This document shows positions 37,835 through 39,129 of a stretch of DNA of 39,129 bases, in pieces. Under the pieces are notes generated by a model, which was given only the letters and a program-made list of their open reading frames with translations, was not told the DNA's origin and did no database searches. The stretch is from Desulforhopalus sp. (GTDB taxonomy: Bacteria; Desulfobacterota; Desulfobulbia; Desulfobulbales; Desulfocapsaceae). How positions within the stretch are numbered: position 1 is the stretch's first letter; the number at the start of each line of letters is the position of its first letter. The stretch is from contig JANJUM010000261.1 of NCBI GenBank assembly GCA_024710585.1, positions 1 to 39,129 on the forward strand. The letters are read 5' to 3'. Made by a program: the position numbers and the translations under genes.

Positions 37835-38794
37835 TTGAAAGCCGCAGAAAACACGTGGCCCTGGAAGGTTCTGCTGGCGGTCATCCTCATCGGGGTGGCC
37901 GCCGGCACCTGGGGAGCGGTAAAGCAAATCGATTATCAATGGCGCTGGAACCGGGTTCCGCAGTACTTCGCCTATGTCACCGAGGATGCCAGGAAGGTGC
38001 CCTTCGATGGGGAGGTGGTGGCGGTCACCGACAAAGGCGAGCAGACGGCAGTCACCGTAGCCGGTGCGGGGAGCGACAAAAAGGAGTTCACCGTCGATAC
38101 CGCCTCGCTGAAGGTCAAGAAGGGCGACGAGCTCTTCGCCGGCGACACGGTTGGTTTCGTCAAGCAGTGGAACCTCGGCCCGCTCACCCTGGGTCTGTGG
38201 ACGACGCTGTGGCTCTCCGCCGTTTCCAGCTTTTTCGGGCTGATCCTCGGGCTGGTCACCGGGCTCGCCCGCATTTCCAAGAATTTCACCGCCCGCTGGC
38301 TGGCGCTGCTCTACGTCGAGTGCATCCGCGGCACGCCTCTGCTGGTGCAGATCTTCATCGCCTATTTCTTTCTCGGCACCGTCTTCAACCTCAGCCGTAA
38401 CGTCTGCGGTGTCGGCGCCCTGTCCCTCTTCTGCGGCGCCTACGTCGCCGAGATCGTCCGCGCCGGCATCCAGTCCATCTCCAAGGGGCAGACCGAGGCG
38501 GCCAGGTCGTTGGGCATGACCGCCGTGCAGACCATGTGGGACATCATCCTCCCCCAGGCCTTCAAGCGCATCCTGCCCCCCCTGTCGGGTCAGTTCATCA
38601 GCCTCATCAAGGACTCGTCGCTGGTGTCGGTCATCGCCATCACCGACCTCACCAAGTCGGGGCGTGAGATCATCACCTCGACCTTCGCCACCTTCGAGGT
38701 GTGGCTGCTGGTGGCGGCGATGTATCTGCTGGTGACCTCGCTCCTGTCGCAACTGGTTTTCTACATGGAGAGGAGGCTCGCCGTCAGTGATTAA
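37835..38794 (+). CDS. Polar amino-acid ABC importer permease with N-terminal periplasmic insert
   Basis: A 319-residue HisM/GlnP-type permease. After a first helix (about 10-28) comes a soluble insert of about 80 residues (33-112; FDGEVVAVTDKGEQTAVTV and VKKGDELFAGDTVGFV), with the look of a small beta-barrel or barrel-sandwich fold. The core permease follows from 114: GPLTLGLWTTLWLSAVSSFF, ECIRGTPLLVQIFI, the EAA loop EAARSLGMTAVQTMWDIILP, and SLIKDSSLVSVIAITDL. Start is TTG at 37835 with CCAAGGA 9 nt upstream; no ATG fits. Its stop overlaps the ATPase start by 8 nt. Confidence 0.92.
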   Translation: MKAAENTWPWKVLLAVILIGVAAGTWGAVKQIDYQWRWNRVPQYFAYVTEDARKVPFDGEVVAVTDKGEQTAVTVAGAGSDKKEFTVDTASLKVKKGDELFAGDTVGFVKQWNLGPLTLGLWTTLWLSAVSSFFGLILGLVTGLARISKNFTARWLALLYVECIRGTPLLVQIFIAYFFLGTVFNLSRNVCGVGALSLFCGAYVAEIVRAGIQSISKGQTEAARSLGMTAVQTMWDIILPQAFKRILPPLSGQFISLIKDSSLVSVIAITDLTKSGREIITSTFATFEVWLLVAAMYLLVTSLLSQLVFYMERRLAVSD

Positions 38795-39129
38795 AGCGGT
38801 CAACGTGGTCAAGATCTTTTCCGGCAAGGCCGGGGTAGTGCGGGCGGTGGACGGCGTGTCCACCGAGGTGGCGCGGGGCGAGGTGGTGGTGATCATCGGC
38901 CCCTCCGGCTCGGGAAAATCGACCTTTCTCCGCTGCATCAACGGCCTGGAAGACTTTACCGAGGGACATATCATCATCGACGGCGTTGATCTTGCCGACA
39001 AGAAGACCAACATTAACAAGGTGCGGGCCGAGGTCGGCATGGTCTTCCAGCAGTTCAACCTCTTCCCCCACAAGACGGTGCTGGAGAACCTCACCCTGGC
39101 CCAGTGCCGGGTGCGCAAGCGCGGCAGGA
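38787..39129 (+). CDS. Polar amino-acid ABC importer, ATP-binding subunit, partial
   Basis: The first 114 residues of a GlnQ/HisP-type ATPase, cut by the window end. Start GTG at 38787 overlaps the permease stop by 8 nt. Residues: Walker A IIGPSGSGKSTFLRCINGLE, then IIIDGVDLADKK and the Q-loop VGMVFQQFNLFPHKTVLENL. The family is clear; signature and Walker B lie outside. It completes the binding protein-permease-ATPase operon. Confidence 0.94.
   Translation, partial: MIKAVNVVKIFSGKAGVVRAVDGVSTEVARGEVVVIIGPSGSGKSTFLRCINGLEDFTEGHIIIDGVDLADKKTNINKVRAEVGMVFQQFNLFPHKTVLENLTLAQCRVRKRGR

Overview
The window is about 39 kb of GC-rich DNA from a Gram-negative bacterium. Outer-membrane genes support this: an LpxC, an MlaD/MCE protein, a glycine-zipper envelope protein and an exported MsrAB. 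The mix of genes (REC-LpxC, PurF-like paralog, GT81 plus GT2 glycosyltransferases, ugp and glp systems) fits Desulfobacterota / former Deltaproteobacteria best. That placement is inference from gene style; no rRNA or marker phylogeny is available here. Genes are dense and mostly in short operons. I see no tRNA, rRNA, insertion sequence, CRISPR array or prophage, so this looks like core chromosome with some lineage-specific cassettes.

Layout. 1-1840: the end of a MacB-type ABC permease and a DUF401 transporter. 2028-6685: carB, then a PurF-like protein that has lost its glutaminase nucleophile. 6682-9119: a minus-strand operon (70-aa membrane protein, C_GCAxxG_C_C protein, SAM methyltransferase) divergent from a LysR regulator. 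9120-15439: a ugp-type glycerol-3-phosphate ABC importer, with ugpBAE on plus and ugpC on minus; downstream of ugpC lie an MCE protein and a D-serine dehydratase-like enzyme. 15649-16983: a receiver domain fused to LpxC. 17078-20419: a minus-strand operon with two glycosyltransferases and a HAD phosphatase, probably making glucosylglycerate-type solutes. 20805-25672: glpR, glpD, glpK and a second HAD phosphatase. 25937-30251: DMT transporter, msrAB, glycine-zipper protein, DUF2784, cupin and CBS proteins. 30660-34193: upp, a transketolase-like enzyme and a DUF2293 protein. 34204-36370: a DacA-like carboxypeptidase and a PfkB-type kinase. 36967-39129: a polar amino-acid ABC importer, cut by the window end.

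How the genes work together. Glycerol metabolism is the main theme. The ugp importer would bring in glycerol-3-phosphate, GlpK would make it from glycerol, GlpD would oxidise it to DHAP, and GlpR probably controls glpDK through TTTC-N-CGAAA-like dyads. The neighbouring glycosyltransferase operon would use phosphoglycerate or glycerate as acceptor. The most unusual single gene is the REC-LpxC fusion: all receiver phosphorylation residues and all LpxC zinc/catalytic residues are present, which suggests phosphorylation control of the committed step of lipid A synthesis.
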